Shown here piece after piece: positions 63,381 through 64,000 of a stretch of DNA of 64,000 nt (position 1 is its first letter; every line of letters begins with the position of its first letter). The position numbers were made by a program, and so were the translations under genes. A model generated the notes under the pieces. The model did not search any database and was not told where the DNA came from. It saw only the letters and a list, made by a program, of their open reading frames with translations. Where the stretch lies: assembly GCA_000291825.1 (NCBI GenBank), contig ALPF01000024.1, positions 1 to 64,000 on the forward strand, written 5' to 3'. This stretch comes from Prochlorococcus sp. W8 (GTDB taxonomy: Bacteria > Cyanobacteriota > Cyanobacteriia > PCC-6307 > Cyanobiaceae).

Positions 63381-63982
63381 TTTTCAGAAGATTCTTTGAT
63401 GACTTCATTAGAATATTTTGCCAAAAAGTAAACGATTAATAATGTTGAAACTATACTTATTATTGTTGTTGTAGTATTACCATTTAATTTTAAATTTTTT
63501 ATTTCATTTAAGTTATTAGACAAACTTCCAAGAGCACAATACAGATATGTCCCAGGAATAATAAATAACAATCCTATAGAAAAGTCCTTATAACTTACAT
63601 TATTTAAACCATAAAAATAATTAAGAATACTAAAGGGGAAAAGAGGCGATAATCTAGTAAGAATTATTAATTTTAATCCCCCTTTATTGATGACTCTTTC
63701 TAAAAGTTTGATTTTAGAAAATCTACTAATTATTATCACAATCTTTTTAACAAAATATTCTTTAGCAAGAACAAAAGATATCGATGCTCCTATGAAAGCA
63801 CTAAAAAAAACAATAATTGAGCCAAAATATGGACCATACAAAAAACCTGCTAACAAAGATAACCAAGAAGCTGGTAAAATTAATAAAACTGAAATTATAT
63901 AAAAAAACACAAAAGTAACAATACCCCATCCTGTATCCAAGTAAAATAAAAAATTTAAAAAATTATCGATTATAAAAGACAT
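63377..63982 (-). CDS. TVP38/TMEM64 family membrane protein
   Basis: This 201-residue membrane protein has five or six predicted helices and the SNARE-associated/TVP38 pattern: LLILPASWLSLLAGFLYGPY (about 33-52), GASISFVLAKEYF, LIILTRLSPLFPFSILNYFY and YLYCALGSL. TVP38/DedA relatives are proposed lipid scramblases or envelope-homeostasis proteins. It begins with ATG 63982 near the right window edge, so upstream partners cannot be seen. It is a second member of this superfamily in the window, distinct from the DedA-type gene near 3 kb. Confidence 0.85.
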
Positions 63983-64000
63983 TAATCTAGCATTTTTAAT

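Overview
The window is a piece of a marine picocyanobacterial chromosome, most likely a high-light Prochlorococcus. The evidence is a very AT-rich, densely packed gene set that includes psbZ, ycf23, cobH, the sulfolipid genes sqdB and sqdX, a cyanobacterial-type aspartokinase with four ACT domains, a group 2 sigma factor, a DesC-like desaturase and a SpoIID-like protein. I see no rRNA, CRISPR array, insertion sequence, prophage or transposase. One tRNA is present (tRNA-Gly, GCC). Almost everything is core housekeeping in short operons whose ends abut or overlap.

Layout. 1-2.1 kb: mreB-mreC-mreD (cell shape), minus strand. 2.2-9.6 kb: ssb, a DedA-family protein, ahcY, tsaE, a PfkB-family sugar kinase, an alpha/beta hydrolase, a group 2 sigma factor and mgtE. 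9.6-12.2 kb: gyrB, translationally coupled to a small secreted SH3-like gene that is broken by a one-base frameshift in an A8 tract; behind it lies a gene-free stretch of about 300 bp. 12.3-18.6 kb: miaA (with a C9 tract in its coding region), infC, a GntR-family regulator with cysE, and secA. 18.6-21 kb: a GNAT acetyltransferase, GtrA-like and NTF2-like genes, tRNA-Gly, ribH and psbZ. 21-31 kb: mutS, cobH, holA, lysC, uvrB, ycf23 and tilS. 31-41 kb: asd-dapA-rnj on the minus strand and tig-clpP-clpX-dnaX on the plus strand. 41-48 kb: a glycosyltransferase and a SpoIID-like envelope pair, rpmI-rplT, a Ycf37-like TPR protein with thiG, and sqdB-sqdX. 48-54 kb: a minus-strand cluster in transcription order of an HTH-like unknown, a PLP enzyme, gcvH and gcvP. 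54-64 kb: desaturase-rplI-dnaB-mnmG-chorismate lyase-like, a disordered unknown, a SprT-like protein, a membrane-anchored unknown with ligA, a small ORF, and a TVP38-family protein.

Functional themes. asd, dapA and lysC supply the aspartate/lysine/threonine route. tig, clpP and clpX handle nascent-chain folding and proteolysis. gcvP and gcvH belong to the glycine cleavage system (photorespiratory glycine). sqdB and sqdX make phosphorus-free membrane lipid. mutS, uvrB, ligA, ssb, gyrB, dnaB, dnaX and holA cover replication and repair.

I found no obvious new multi-gene system. The most unusual signals are sequence-level: a C9 tract in miaA where a one-base slip in either direction truncates the protein; a frameshifted small gene at an A8 tract; a chorismate lyase-like reading frame whose coding similarity starts well upstream of its first ATG; long A tracts in dnaX, mutS and the SpoIID-like gene; and an unusual number of overlapping convergent gene ends. 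Several gene starts were revised here (mreB, miaA, the PfkB kinase, the SpoIID-like gene and the GNAT gene).
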